This document shows, piece after piece, positions 1 to 7,985 of a stretch of DNA of 26,381 bases. The translations under genes and the position numbers were made by a program. Positions within the stretch are counted from its first letter, which is position 1. Every line of letters begins with the position of its first letter. Under the pieces are notes generated by a model that searched no databases, had not been told where the DNA came from, and saw nothing but the letters and a program-made list of their open reading frames with translations. Origin of the DNA: Deltaproteobacteria bacterium. Its GTDB lineage: Bacteria > JAEEML01. Location of the stretch: assembly GCA_016283195.1 (NCBI GenBank), contig JAEEML010000051.1:1-26381 (forward strand), written 5' to 3'.

Positions 1-92
1 TGCGGGTCGCCGCCAACTTCTTTGGGAGTTACGCAAGCCATCTGGCTTAAGAGTAATAACATGGCAAAAATATTAAAATATTTGGCTTTCAT
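1..92 (-). CDS. N-terminus of a lipoprotein, cut by the window edge
   Basis: About 30 codons are visible before the window ends. The peptide begins MKAKYFNIFAMLLLLSQMAC: a short basic start, a hydrophobic stretch and a QMAC lipobox with Cys20, so it should be exported and lipid-anchored. An AGGAGG ribosome site (99-104) lies six bases before the ATG and overlaps the stop codon of the upstream porin gene, so the two are very probably co-transcribed and translationally coupled. Nothing of the mature domain beyond VTPKEVGGDP can be seen, so no function can be given. Confidence 0.72.
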   Translation of the reverse strand, partial: MKAKYFNIFAMLLLLSQMACVTPKEVGGDP

Positions 93-103
93 TTTGATCC
101 TCC

Positions 104-1789
104 TCAGTGTCTTGAACTGTTAAACCACCATTCACAGTTTATGCCCAGCCAGTGTTGCACGCGGCGATCGCGCCGGGCATCGAGGGCGGCATAAGTGCGC
201 ATAGCGGCATCGTTAAGCACAGTAAGAGCATAAACCAGGCGCAGTTGCGGGCGGGCATAGCTGCCATAGCCCATGGAGAGAGTGGGCATTAAAGCGGCGG
301 TAAAGGCAAAAGGCTGATCATGGAGGCCATTTTCCGGATTTAGGCCATTGGGCCTTTTATATTGGAAATTGAGCTCGGCCAGGAGGTGGAAATATTTATG
401 AATATAAAAAGCTGGGCGCACGGCAAAAGCCATCTCGTTTAAGTCATCCACATCGTATTGATTGGGGTCGGCATCGGTGAATTTGCGGAAATAGTAGGCC
501 AGCATCAGGCCGGCTTTTTCGCCAAATTCGATATTGCCGGAAAGGCCAAGCACGAGTTCGTGAGAGCCTAAAGCCTGCTTTTCGGGATTTAAGCCGGTGG
601 GCACGGCCATTTCATCGTAAGCGCCGAGGCCATAGCCGTATTTGACAAATATATTAAGGTGGTTGGCTGTGTTGGGCTTGTAAAGGCTAAGTTCGCCGCC
701 GAGCACCAAACCGTGATCTTCCGGCAAGGATTTAAGATTCATTTTTTCCGTTAAATATTGGCCACTTGGCAGATAATGATATTCGGCATATAAAACGCCT
801 TTTAGCGCCAGTTTTGCGGAAATATTAAAGTTATGCGCGCCGCGCAAAGTGAGGACAAAGCGGGCTCTTTCCATAAAGGTGATGGTGCGGGCGCCTACAG
901 TATCGGAAATAACATCAACGTTTTGTAATTGATAATCGCTGGCCAGGCGATTTACTCCCATGTGCAATTTAACTTCGCTGTCGGCAAAGCGATAAGCCAC
1001 GCCGCCGCCAATGGTGTTTTGCTCATCGAGGGGCCAAAAATCGAGCAAATAAATATCATCGCCCCGGTACATGCGCGAGCCGCCCCAAAAAGAGAGCCCT
1101 TTTATAAATAAGTCGCTGATTTCCAAATAAAGATTGCGCACGGCAATAGCGGCGGCAAAGTTGCCATCGAGGTGGAAGAGCGCCTCATTTAAAGCCAAAG
1201 TAAAATGGGGGCGGAAGGTGGGGCCATCGGTAACCGTATAAGCGTAGCCGAGGTCGATTTCCGCATAAGGAGATTCCAAAAGACGCGGGGCATGGGCTAC
1301 CAGCTGCACTTGCTTGCCGAGTGAACCGTGGAGATCGCCGCCCACCGGCACGCGGCCGTAAGAGCCAAAGGTAAAGCCTTCCATAATCTTTTTGAAGAGG
1401 CTCTTTTCTTCGGCCTTTTCCGGCACGGCAGCAGCCAGAGCATCGCTTGTGCCGTCTTGAGAAGCGGCCTTGGCTTTAGCCTCTTCTGCGGCTCTCGCTT
1501 TGGCTTCCGCTTCTTCTTCGGCTTTTATTTCCTCTTTTAGTTCTTCCTTCAGCTCGGCTTTGACTTCTGCGCGGAGCTCAGCTTTGAGGTCGCCTTTAAT
1601 TTCCGCCAAAAGCTCGGCTTTTAAGGCGGCTTTCAGCTCATCGCGGTTTATTTCTTCCCGGGGAGCAGAGGCGGCCTCTGGAGCTGCTTGGTTTTCGTCG
1701 CTGGCGCCATCGGTTTGGGCCCAGGTCGGCCGGCTTAGGGCGAGCAAGGAGGCAAAAAGAGCCCAGGTGCAGATTTTACATGGCTTCAT
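104..1789 (-). CDS. maltoporin-like outer-membrane porin with N-terminal charged coiled coil
   Basis: A 561-residue protein with a signal peptide of about 25 residues ending near TWAQ. Residues about 44-110 form a highly charged Lys/Glu/Ala segment (for example KAELKEELKEEIKAE) that should be a coiled coil in the periplasm. From about residue 137 the chain alternates aromatic and polar residues like a beta-barrel. Residues 236-255 (GGSRMYRGDDIYLLDFW...) resemble the conserved LamB/maltoporin stretch that reads roughly G-R-x-Y-x-R-x-D-x-x-x-x-D-F. LamB-type porins pass maltodextrins across the outer membrane; that job here is inferred, supported by the amylase-family lipoprotein two genes upstream. 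The start is set by an AGGAAGGGAG ribosome site. It lies 24 bases after the EGF-like lipoprotein gene. The C-terminus ends SSRH rather than in the aromatic residue usual for such barrels. Another carbohydrate porin family is possible. Confidence 0.62.
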   Translation of the reverse strand: MKPCKICTWALFASLLALSRPTWAQTDGASDENQAAPEAASAPREEINRDELKAALKAELLAEIKGDLKAELRAEVKAELKEELKEEIKAEEEAEAKARAAEEAKAKAASQDGTSDALAAAVPEKAEEKSLFKKIMEGFTFGSYGRVPVGGDLHGSLGKQVQLVAHAPRLLESPYAEIDLGYAYTVTDGPTFRPHFTLALNEALFHLDGNFAAAIAVRNLYLEISDLFIKGLSFWGGSRMYRGDDIYLLDFWPLDEQNTIGGGVAYRFADSEVKLHMGVNRLASDYQLQNVDVISDTVGARTITFMERARFVLTLRGAHNFNISAKLALKGVLYAEYHYLPSGQYLTEKMNLKSLPEDHGLVLGGELSLYKPNTANHLNIFVKYGYGLGAYDEMAVPTGLNPEKQALGSHELVLGLSGNIEFGEKAGLMLAYYFRKFTDADPNQYDVDDLNEMAFAVRPAFYIHKYFHLLAELNFQYKRPNGLNPENGLHDQPFAFTAALMPTLSMGYGSYARPQLRLVYALTVLNDAAMRTYAALDARRDRRVQHWLGINCEWWFNSSRH

Positions 1790-1813
1790 TGTTTGGCAAA
1801 CTCCCTTCCTGTT

Positions 1814-2341
1814 TTAATCCGCTACGCAGGTGCGGCTATTTTCGTCAATGTGATAATTTTCGGCACAGTCGTCGCATTTTTCGCCGGCATAACCGCTATA
1901 ACATTTACAAGTGGCCACGCCACTTACAAGTTCGCATTTACCATAGACACATTTAGCCTTAGCACATTCGTCTTCTTCAATACAGAGGCCGCCCTGTTCA
2001 AAGTAACCTTCGGCACATTCGGCGCAGAGGCGGCCGCTATAGCCAAGGTCACATTCACAGTGTGTGGAATTGGAATTTCCTACAATACAGGTGCCGAAAA
2101 CACAGGGTTCTACCAAGCAGTTTACTTGTATTTCCGAGGGATAATTGCCGCCGGAGCCATAGCCGTAACCATAGCCGTTGCCCCCCTGCTTGGGGCCCGG
2201 ATCCCAAGGCCGCGGCGGGATTAAGCCGCTATAGTTGGAGCCGCTGGAACCTTTGCCGGGGATATTTTCCCGTTCATCGCCGCAAGCATTTAAGCTTATT
2301 ACTAGAACTAGCAAAATGACGAAAGACAGAATCTTTTTCAT
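1814..2341 (-). CDS. lipoprotein with two EGF-like cysteine-rich modules
   Basis: The predicted protein has 175 residues. The signal peptide ends in the lipobox LNAC with Cys20 as the lipidated residue. A Gly/Ser/Tyr/Pro-rich linker follows, then two cysteine modules with EGF or laminin-EGF spacing: C-x4-C-x4-C ... CEC-x-LGYSG-x-LC, then C-x4-C-x3-C ... CKCYSGYAG-x-KCDDC. They are probably disulfide-bonded and surface- or periplasm-exposed, typical of protein or glycan contact. Two ATG codons stand in tandem at 2344 and 2341; the second is better spaced from GAGGAGG, which lies inside the last codons of the amylase gene. The stop of that gene overlaps the start, so translation is probably coupled. 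The exact partner is unknown. Confidence 0.75.
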   Translation of the reverse strand: MKKILSFVILLVLVISLNACGDERENIPGKGSSGSNYSGLIPPRPWDPGPKQGGNGYGYGYGSGGNYPSEIQVNCLVEPCVFGTCIVGNSNSTHCECDLGYSGRLCAECAEGYFEQGGLCIEEDECAKAKCVYGKCELVSGVATCKCYSGYAGEKCDDCAENYHIDENSRTCVAD

Positions 2342-4515
2342 CATTCCTCCTCGCAACTGTCAGTACTGGCTAATACTCTCACTGCACGTGGCTCAACACC
2401 AAGCTGCACCACTCTACTAGATAAAGTATAGGTTTCGCTAGTCATTAAATCATTAAAATACATCGGTACGTTTAAAGAGTACTTTTTGGGGATTTCAAAG
2501 GAAAGTTCGGCGGGCTTATCGCTGTTATTAAAGGCTATTATGGCAAATTTGCCTTTATAAACACGCAGATAGACATATTGAGTTTTGTTTACAAGCAGGG
2601 TGGCTCTCTCGCCGCGGCGCAGTACAGGGCAGGCGGCACGCCTGGCAGCCACTTTTTTTACATGGGTTAGAAGGTCACTCTCCAGAGGCGAGAGATTACT
2701 AAAACGCATATCGCGGCGATTATCGGGATCGTTGGCTCCGGGCAAGGCTATTTCATCGCCATAATAGAGAACCGGCGCTCCGGGCAGGGTATAGAGGAGG
2801 GAATAAGCCAGTTTAAAGAGTTCGTAAGGGCGGGAGGAAGTGGGGCTTGCCGGCTGCACTTCGCGCGGGCGCCAGATTTCGTCGTCGTTTACCGCAGAGA
2901 TAAAACGGGGAACATCGTGATTGCCCAAAAAAATACCCATGACGGCGCCGGAACCGGCCCAGGCAGCTTCGCTGCGCAGAATCTCATTGTTGAGGTCTTC
3001 TAAAGTGATAATGCCGGAGAGAGCCTGGCGCAGAGCCCACATGAGCGGAAAGTCAAAAAGGCCGGAGAGAGTGTGGGGGCCTAAATAGTAGCGGATATTG
3101 GGTTGCTCGCCGCGCGAGGTGTAATTTTCGCCTAAAAGGTAAACATGACTGCCGGCGGGATCAAAGCGCTCCTCTATAGCAGCCCGCATGCGGCGCATGG
3201 CCCGGCGGGGCATCATGGGCACGGCGTCCATTCTGAGGCCGTCGAGGTCAAAGGTTTCCAGGAGGTAGAGGTGATCGGCCACCAGGGCCTCCATCTGCTC
3301 TTCGTTTTCCCAGGAAAAATCGGCTAAAAATGGGTCAAACCAGCAGTCTTCATAATGAGCGCCCCAGTCGCAGGTGACCCCGCAAATACAATCGCCCTGA
3401 ATATTGTTAAACCAGCCGTCGGCCCAGTGGTTTACAAAATAGCTGTTTTGAATGTGCACATGGTTTAAAACGCTGTCTAAAATAACTCTCATGCCTTTTT
3501 GGTGGGCGAGAGCGACAAGTTCCTCCAAATCGCTTTCGCTGCCGAAGCGGCTGTCTATTTGGCGCATATTTATCGGCCAGTAACCGTGGTAAGGCTCGGA
3601 ATAAAAGCCGTCGCGCCCCAAAAAACGGCCGCTGGGATTTTGGTAAAGCGGTGAAAGCCAGAGCACATTTACGGAGAGAGCATCAAAATAGCCCTCTTTT
3701 AGCTTATTTATAACTCCGCGCAAATTGCCGCCATGAAATTGCGATATGGGCTTATCGCCGGATAGCTCCCCTTCGGCAGCGGCAAATCTATCGACAAATA
3801 CCTGGTAAATGTGGCTATCGGCCCAGGTAAAGGGCTTTTCTTCTACCCAGAAAATGGCGCTTTTGGGTAAAAGAGAACGGCCGCCGGTATCGCTGCCGCT
3901 GATAGTAAGTATGTGTTTTCCTTTGGAAATACCGGTTATTTGCGCGACAAAAGAACCATTTTCTTCCGGCTTAATAGTGGCGGCTTTTTGCCCATCAATG
4001 CTGATAATTAAAGTGTCTTTATCAAGTGGCTGATTATCACTGGCTAAGAATAGCTCTCCATTTAGCCAGAGCTGACCATCGGCGGTAGCCGCCAGCGAAG
4101 CGATAGTAACTTTAGGGCGCTGGCAATCGGGAACAGTAAAACGCGATACCTCCCTTTTATAGGAGGGTGAATAGCCGCTTTGGGTGTTAAAAGGGTCCAG
4201 CATGCTGGAACCATCCTGAAAAATCAGGTAGTTATAGCTGCCGGGTTCACCTTCGAAGATAGTCTCAAGTACGCCATCGTCATTGCTGTCACTCATGGAT
4301 AAATCGGGCAATTTTTGGTCGGTAAAGCGCACAAAAGCCGGCCCGCCCTGCGCCGGTGCGAAGGCTACAGCCTGGCAGAGCACCCGGGGCATGAGCTCCT
4401 TTGTCTCTTTGGGTGAATCAGCTTGGCAACCCATAAGAGACAAAGGGCCATAGAGTAGGGTACTTAAAGTGTATATATGCCATAACCGGCTTATTATATT
4501 AACTTTTTTGCCCAT
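2341..4515 (-). CDS. GH13 alpha-amylase-family lipoprotein
   Basis: A 724-residue protein with a type II signal peptide (lipobox LMGC, Cys30). Residues about 130-226 look like an Ig-like beta domain. The catalytic barrel begins near residue 235 (IYQVFVDRFA). The GH13 signature regions are all present: DSVLNH with Asp347 and His352, GLRMDAV with the nucleophile Asp430, LLGEN with the acid/base Glu463, and LGNHD with Asp534. The YYGDE motif near the C-terminal side of the barrel is also typical. It should hydrolyse or rearrange alpha-1,4-glucans at the cell surface; whether it is an amylase, cyclomaltodextrinase-like enzyme or another GH13 subfamily cannot be read with certainty. The gene starts inside the end of murB (17-base overlap) and its stop overlaps the EGF lipoprotein start. 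Confidence 0.9.
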   Translation of the reverse strand: MGKKVNIISRLWHIYTLSTLLYGPLSLMGCQADSPKETKELMPRVLCQAVAFAPAQGGPAFVRFTDQKLPDLSMSDSNDDGVLETIFEGEPGSYNYLIFQDGSSMLDPFNTQSGYSPSYKREVSRFTVPDCQRPKVTIASLAATADGQLWLNGELFLASDNQPLDKDTLIISIDGQKAATIKPEENGSFVAQITGISKGKHILTISGSDTGGRSLLPKSAIFWVEEKPFTWADSHIYQVFVDRFAAAEGELSGDKPISQFHGGNLRGVINKLKEGYFDALSVNVLWLSPLYQNPSGRFLGRDGFYSEPYHGYWPINMRQIDSRFGSESDLEELVALAHQKGMRVILDSVLNHVHIQNSYFVNHWADGWFNNIQGDCICGVTCDWGAHYEDCWFDPFLADFSWENEEQMEALVADHLYLLETFDLDGLRMDAVPMMPRRAMRRMRAAIEERFDPAGSHVYLLGENYTSRGEQPNIRYYLGPHTLSGLFDFPLMWALRQALSGIITLEDLNNEILRSEAAWAGSGAVMGIFLGNHDVPRFISAVNDDEIWRPREVQPASPTSSRPYELFKLAYSLLYTLPGAPVLYYGDEIALPGANDPDNRRDMRFSNLSPLESDLLTHVKKVAARRAACPVLRRGERATLLVNKTQYVYLRVYKGKFAIIAFNNSDKPAELSFEIPKKYSLNVPMYFNDLMTSETYTLSSRVVQLGVEPRAVRVLASTDSCEEE

Positions 4516-5437
4516 GCCAGATTTCTTCTAAATAGAGCAGCTCGCGCTCCAGTTTTACCCCAAATTTCTTATATACTTCATTTTGCACATGAGTGATGAG
4601 TTTTTTTACATCGGAAGCTGTAGCACCGCCCAAATTTACTAAAAAATTCCTATGCTTGGGGCTAACTTGTGCCCGGCCTATGGTATAGCCGGAGAGGCCG
4701 GCGTCCTGGATGAGTTTCCCGGCGTAATAGCCGGCCGGCCGTTTGAAGACCGAGCCGCAATTGCCGTATTCCATGGGAAATTTGCTGTGCCTAAGCTCTT
4801 TTATGGCTTCCATATCGCCTAAAAGCCTGGCCGGATCGTCATGCCCAGGCGCTTTTAAGCGGGCGCTTATAATGAGATGATCTTTAAAATCATGCTTGAA
4901 TATACTTTCGCGATAGCCAAAAGCCAGCTTATCGGCCGCAGTAGTAATAGTTTCTCCGCCGGGCGAGAGGCTGGTTACCGAGAGTACCAATTGGCCTAAT
5001 GATTCCTCGTTCATGCCGGCATTTTGCACGACTCCGCCGCCGACGGTGCCGGGAATATCATATAAAAAGCCCAAACCGGCCAGGCCAGCCTCGGCCGCTT
5101 TTTGGGCCAGAAGAGAGTTGTTTACGCCGCTATAGACGGTAATTTCAGCGCCATTTATAGTAAGCGGCTCTTTGGGCGGCGCCATTTTGATAATGAGAGC
5201 CAGCTGGTCTTCATCGGGCATCAAAATATTTGATCCGTTGCCGATAATCGCCCAGGGAATACCTACCTCAGCGGCCCAGTTTATAAGATAATTCAGCTCA
5301 GCGGCTATGGGCGCAGCTTCCACTAAAAAGGCTACCCGGCCGCCGATTTTGTAAGTGCTTAGTTCGGCCATTTTAGCCATGGGTACTACCCGGCTTTCGG
5401 GTATTTTTTTTAGGTTGATGGCTGGCAAAGTAAACAT
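4499..5437 (-). CDS. murB: UDP-N-acetylenolpyruvoylglucosamine reductase (MurB)
   Basis: MurB uses NADPH and FAD to reduce UDP-GlcNAc-enolpyruvate to UDP-MurNAc, an early cytoplasmic step of peptidoglycan synthesis. With the start at 5437 the protein has 312 residues, near the usual size of type II MurB. The start is chosen because AAGGAG stands six bases before this ATG; the frame stays open further upstream to 5545. Visible motifs are the FAD-binding GNGSN at 66-70, the DIPGTVGGGVVQNAG stretch, GSVFKRP with the probable catalytic Ser229, and the C-terminal LERE with a catalytic Glu (297 or 299). The gene follows sctV by 124 bases and overlaps the GH13 gene, an odd place for a cell-wall enzyme. 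Confidence 0.93.
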   Translation of the reverse strand: MFTLPAINLKKIPESRVVPMAKMAELSTYKIGGRVAFLVEAAPIAAELNYLINWAAEVGIPWAIIGNGSNILMPDEDQLALIIKMAPPKEPLTINGAEITVYSGVNNSLLAQKAAEAGLAGLGFLYDIPGTVGGGVVQNAGMNEESLGQLVLSVTSLSPGGETITTAADKLAFGYRESIFKHDFKDHLIISARLKAPGHDDPARLLGDMEAIKELRHSKFPMEYGNCGSVFKRPAGYYAGKLIQDAGLSGYTIGRAQVSPKHRNFLVNLGGATASDVKKLITHVQNEVYKKFGVKLERELLYLEEIWHGQKS

Positions 5438-5493
5438 GAAGCACTCCTTATGGCAGCCGCTTTTTGGTGAGCGGTAGGGCTCTTTTTTACTTA

Positions 5494-5508
5494 GCCGGGC
5501 AGCCCGGC
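5494..5508 (-). other. GC-rich hairpin between sctV and murB
   Basis: Seven-base arms GCCGGGC and GCCCGGC surround a single base. On the transcribed strand it is followed by TAAGTAAAAAAG rather than a T run, so it does not look like an intrinsic terminator. It may be an mRNA processing or stability element between the two genes. Confidence 0.35.
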
Positions 5509-5561
5509 GCCTCAAGATATTAGCCCCCGTTTGGGAGGCGGGCAAGAGGATAAATAGAAAA

Positions 5562-7718
5562 CTATTCCAGACTAATCCTAGCGATGGGCTGGATATTCAT
5601 ATCAGGCGAAAGTTCCTGATAAGAAAGCACTGAGAGATGCGGAAATTCCAGTTCCAGTAACTTGCGGAAATAACGCCGGATTTCCATAGTGGTAAGAATA
5701 ACCGGATTCTGGGCGGTGGGCGGCAGGTTGCCAACTTCGTTGCGCACAGCAGCAAGTATTTCCTGCGTAATTTCCGGCTCAAGAGCCAGGTAACTACCAC
5801 TCTGGGTGTGCTGGATGGAGCTACGCACTGTCTCCTCAATTTGCGGATCGAGGAGGTAAACAACGAGCGTATTGCCGCCGCGCGTATATTTGTGGCTGAT
5901 ATAGCGTTTTAAGGCATTACGCACATATTCAGTAAGCATAACGGTATCGTTTTCCACTTGCCCCCACTCGGCCAGAGCTTGCAAAATGGAGCGCAAATCG
6001 CGGATGGAAATCTCCTCTTCCACCAGGCGGCGCAAAATATCGGTGAGCTGGAAGGGGGAGACGGCCTTGGGGACAACCTCTTTAACCAGCGCCGGGAAAG
6101 CCTGTTCCAGCTGTTCGAGCATATTCTGCACTTCCTGAATACCCACAAACTCGGCGGCATTTTTGCGGAGAACAGAGGAGAGATGGAGCACCATATAACC
6201 GGCGGCATCCCAAGTGGTGAGGCCGGCTTGCTCGGCAATATCGGCATATTCGGCCGGAATCCAGGCACACTCGGAGCCGTTAGCCGGGTTTATTGCCTCC
6301 TCGCCCTGAATATTGAGCAAGGTGAGGCGGTCCACTGTATCGTTGACCAGCACCTTATCCAAGCTGACATTGCCGGAGACCAAAGGCACTTCGTTAATCA
6401 TGATGATATAGGTGCCGGGCGGCAAATCCGTTTCATTACCGCGCACGCGGATACCGGGGAATTTCACACCCAGCTCATAAAAGAGACCATCGCGCATCAT
6501 GGGGATCATCTCGCCCAGGAAGCGGTTGCCACCGCCCACATCTTCCACCAGAGGAATGAGATCGCCGGCCACTTCCAAAGCAATGGGCGTAACCACCGGC
6601 AGCATCTGGCTGGACTGGCCCTCTTGCTTTTTAGCTTTTTGCACCTGCTCTTCGCGCGTTTTTTGGGCCATTTCCTGAATTTCGTTGGCCGGCGCATCTT
6701 CCACTGTCTCACCGGCGGCAATGCGCCCGGCTTTGTGCTTCATAAGGCCGTAAGATAGAGTAGCAATAAGAGCAGCCATAGCAAAGAAGGGAATAGTGGG
6801 AAGACCGGGAATGAGGCCAATACCGGCGCACATACCGGCAGCAATAGCAAAAGCTTTGGGCTGGCCCAAAACCTGGGAACTGATATCTTTACCAAGGTTG
6901 GAATTTTCGTCTTCGGAGGCCACGCGGGTCACGATCATACCGGCGGTCATAGCGGCAAGGAGCGAAGGAATTTGGGAAACAAGACCATCACCAATAGTTA
7001 AAATACTATATTGCTCAACAGCTTCGCCGGCGGTCATGCCCTTCATGGTCACACCGATGATAATACCGGCCACAATATTGATAACAGTAATAATAAGGCT
7101 GGCTATGGAATCGCCTTTAACGAATTTCATAGCACCATCCATAGCACCAAAGAGCTGTGATTCGCGGTTCAAATCGTTACGGCGGCGGCGGGCTTCGTCG
7201 AGGTCAAAAGCGCCGGCCCGAAGATCGGCATCAATAGACATCTGTTTACCGGGCATAGCATCCAATGTAAAACGGGCTGCCACTTCGGAAACACGCTCGG
7301 CACCTTTAGCAATAACCAAAAACTGAATAATTGTAAGGATTAAGAAGATAACGGCACCAACAACCAAATTGCCGCGCACCACGAATTGACCAAATGCGGT
7401 AACCACTTCACCGGCTTGGCCGTTGAGCAAAATAAGACGAGTGGAAGAGACGTTAAGAGCTAAGCGGAAAAGGGTGGTAACCAAAATAATAGTAGGGTAA
7501 GAAGCAAGTTTCAAAGCCGATTGCAAATACATGGAAATCATTAAAAGTATTGCTGAAATAGCAATATTGGTAACCATGAGCAAATCGAGCAAAAAGTTGG
7601 GCAAAGGAATAATGAGCATACCGATAATGCCCACAACGGCCAAAGCGAGGAGAATATCGGCATATTTAGTAATGCTCTGGCCGATGGTTCCGGCCTTATA
7701 ACTCTCAATAATATTCAT
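5562..7718 (-). CDS. sctV: type III secretion export gate protein SctV (FlhA/LcrD family)
   Basis: SctV is the inner-membrane export gate whose cytoplasmic domain forms a nonameric ring and passes substrates into the type III channel. The protein has 718 residues from the ATG at 7718, chosen because GGAG lies six bases upstream; the TTG at 7730 in the same frame is less likely. The first ~330 residues hold about eight membrane spans. The FHIPEP family region is clear: residues about 141-165 (ERVSEVAARF..DAMPGKQMSID) and 191-203 (GAMDGAMKFVKGD). The wording MKFVKGD is closer to SctV than to flagellar FlhA as I know them, but FlhA cannot be fully excluded because no other secretion gene is in view. 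The C-terminal domain runs from about 360. Confidence 0.88.
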   Translation of the reverse strand: MNIIESYKAGTIGQSITKYADILLALAVVGIIGMLIIPLPNFLLDLLMVTNIAISAILLMISMYLQSALKLASYPTIILVTTLFRLALNVSSTRLILLNGQAGEVVTAFGQFVVRGNLVVGAVIFLILTIIQFLVIAKGAERVSEVAARFTLDAMPGKQMSIDADLRAGAFDLDEARRRRNDLNRESQLFGAMDGAMKFVKGDSIASLIITVINIVAGIIIGVTMKGMTAGEAVEQYSILTIGDGLVSQIPSLLAAMTAGMIVTRVASEDENSNLGKDISSQVLGQPKAFAIAAGMCAGIGLIPGLPTIPFFAMAALIATLSYGLMKHKAGRIAAGETVEDAPANEIQEMAQKTREEQVQKAKKQEGQSSQMLPVVTPIALEVAGDLIPLVEDVGGGNRFLGEMIPMMRDGLFYELGVKFPGIRVRGNETDLPPGTYIIMINEVPLVSGNVSLDKVLVNDTVDRLTLLNIQGEEAINPANGSECAWIPAEYADIAEQAGLTTWDAAGYMVLHLSSVLRKNAAEFVGIQEVQNMLEQLEQAFPALVKEVVPKAVSPFQLTDILRRLVEEEISIRDLRSILQALAEWGQVENDTVMLTEYVRNALKRYISHKYTRGGNTLVVYLLDPQIEETVRSSIQHTQSGSYLALEPEITQEILAAVRNEVGNLPPTAQNPVILTTMEIRRYFRKLLELEFPHLSVLSYQELSPDMNIQPIARISLE

Positions 7719-7751
7719 CTGTTGCTCCAAGACGAGCAGCCCTGCCCGCCT

Positions 7752-7765
7752 TTTGTGTACACAAA
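7752..7765. promoter_or_regulatory. perfect 14-bp palindrome at the sctV transcription start
   Basis: TTTGTGTACACAAA is a perfect palindrome. It lies at about +3 to +16 relative to the start expected from the promoter at 7775-7803, a common place for a repressor site. Confidence 0.5.
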
Positions 7766-7774
7766 GACAGTGGC

Positions 7775-7803
7775 ACTATATAGGAGGGCAAGGGAATTGG
7801 CAA
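7775..7803 (-). promoter_or_regulatory. sigma-70-type promoter of the sctV operon
   Basis: On the minus strand TTGCCA (7803-7798), 17 bases, then TATAGT (7780-7775). This is a near-consensus -35/-10 pair with ideal spacing, about 57 bases upstream of the sctV ATG. Confidence 0.65.
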
Positions 7804-7890
7804 CAGTTTCCAAAGATTTTATGGCTGCTTGCCCCCTTTGGCTCTGGTTCAGCGTTTTAAGGCGAACAAAAAAAGAAAAAAGTTTTCACA

Positions 7891-7923
7891 CCATCACAAT
7901 CTGATAGTCACCCTGATTATTAT
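7891..7923 (+). promoter_or_regulatory. repeated promoter, copy a (before the AAA+ ATPase gene)
   Basis: CCATC, 7 bases, GATAG, 10 bases, TATTAT. Four of five bases of the left arm and the whole right arm match the consensus of the other copies. An A-rich tract and TTTT lie upstream. The AAA+ start codon is 62 bases past the -10 box. Confidence 0.75.
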
Positions 7924-7985
7924 GCTCTTTAAGGGAGTGCTTAGGCTCTTGGGATTTTCCTGTGGCAGCACCTGGGAGGCAAATT

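Noticed and set aside
1470-1817. Ser/Ala/Phe-rich plus-strand frame opposite the porin start
   Set aside because: Its low-complexity composition is the complement of the Lys/Glu/Ala coiled coil codons.
5958-6758. Long plus-strand open frame opposite sctV
   Set aside because: It is antisense to a clear SctV protein, has no ribosome site and no recognisable domain; it follows from the codon bias of sctV.
5562-7718. Naming the export gate FlhA
   Set aside because: No flagellar genes are nearby and the GAMDGAMKFVKGD wording looks more like SctV; the flagellar option is kept only as a caveat.
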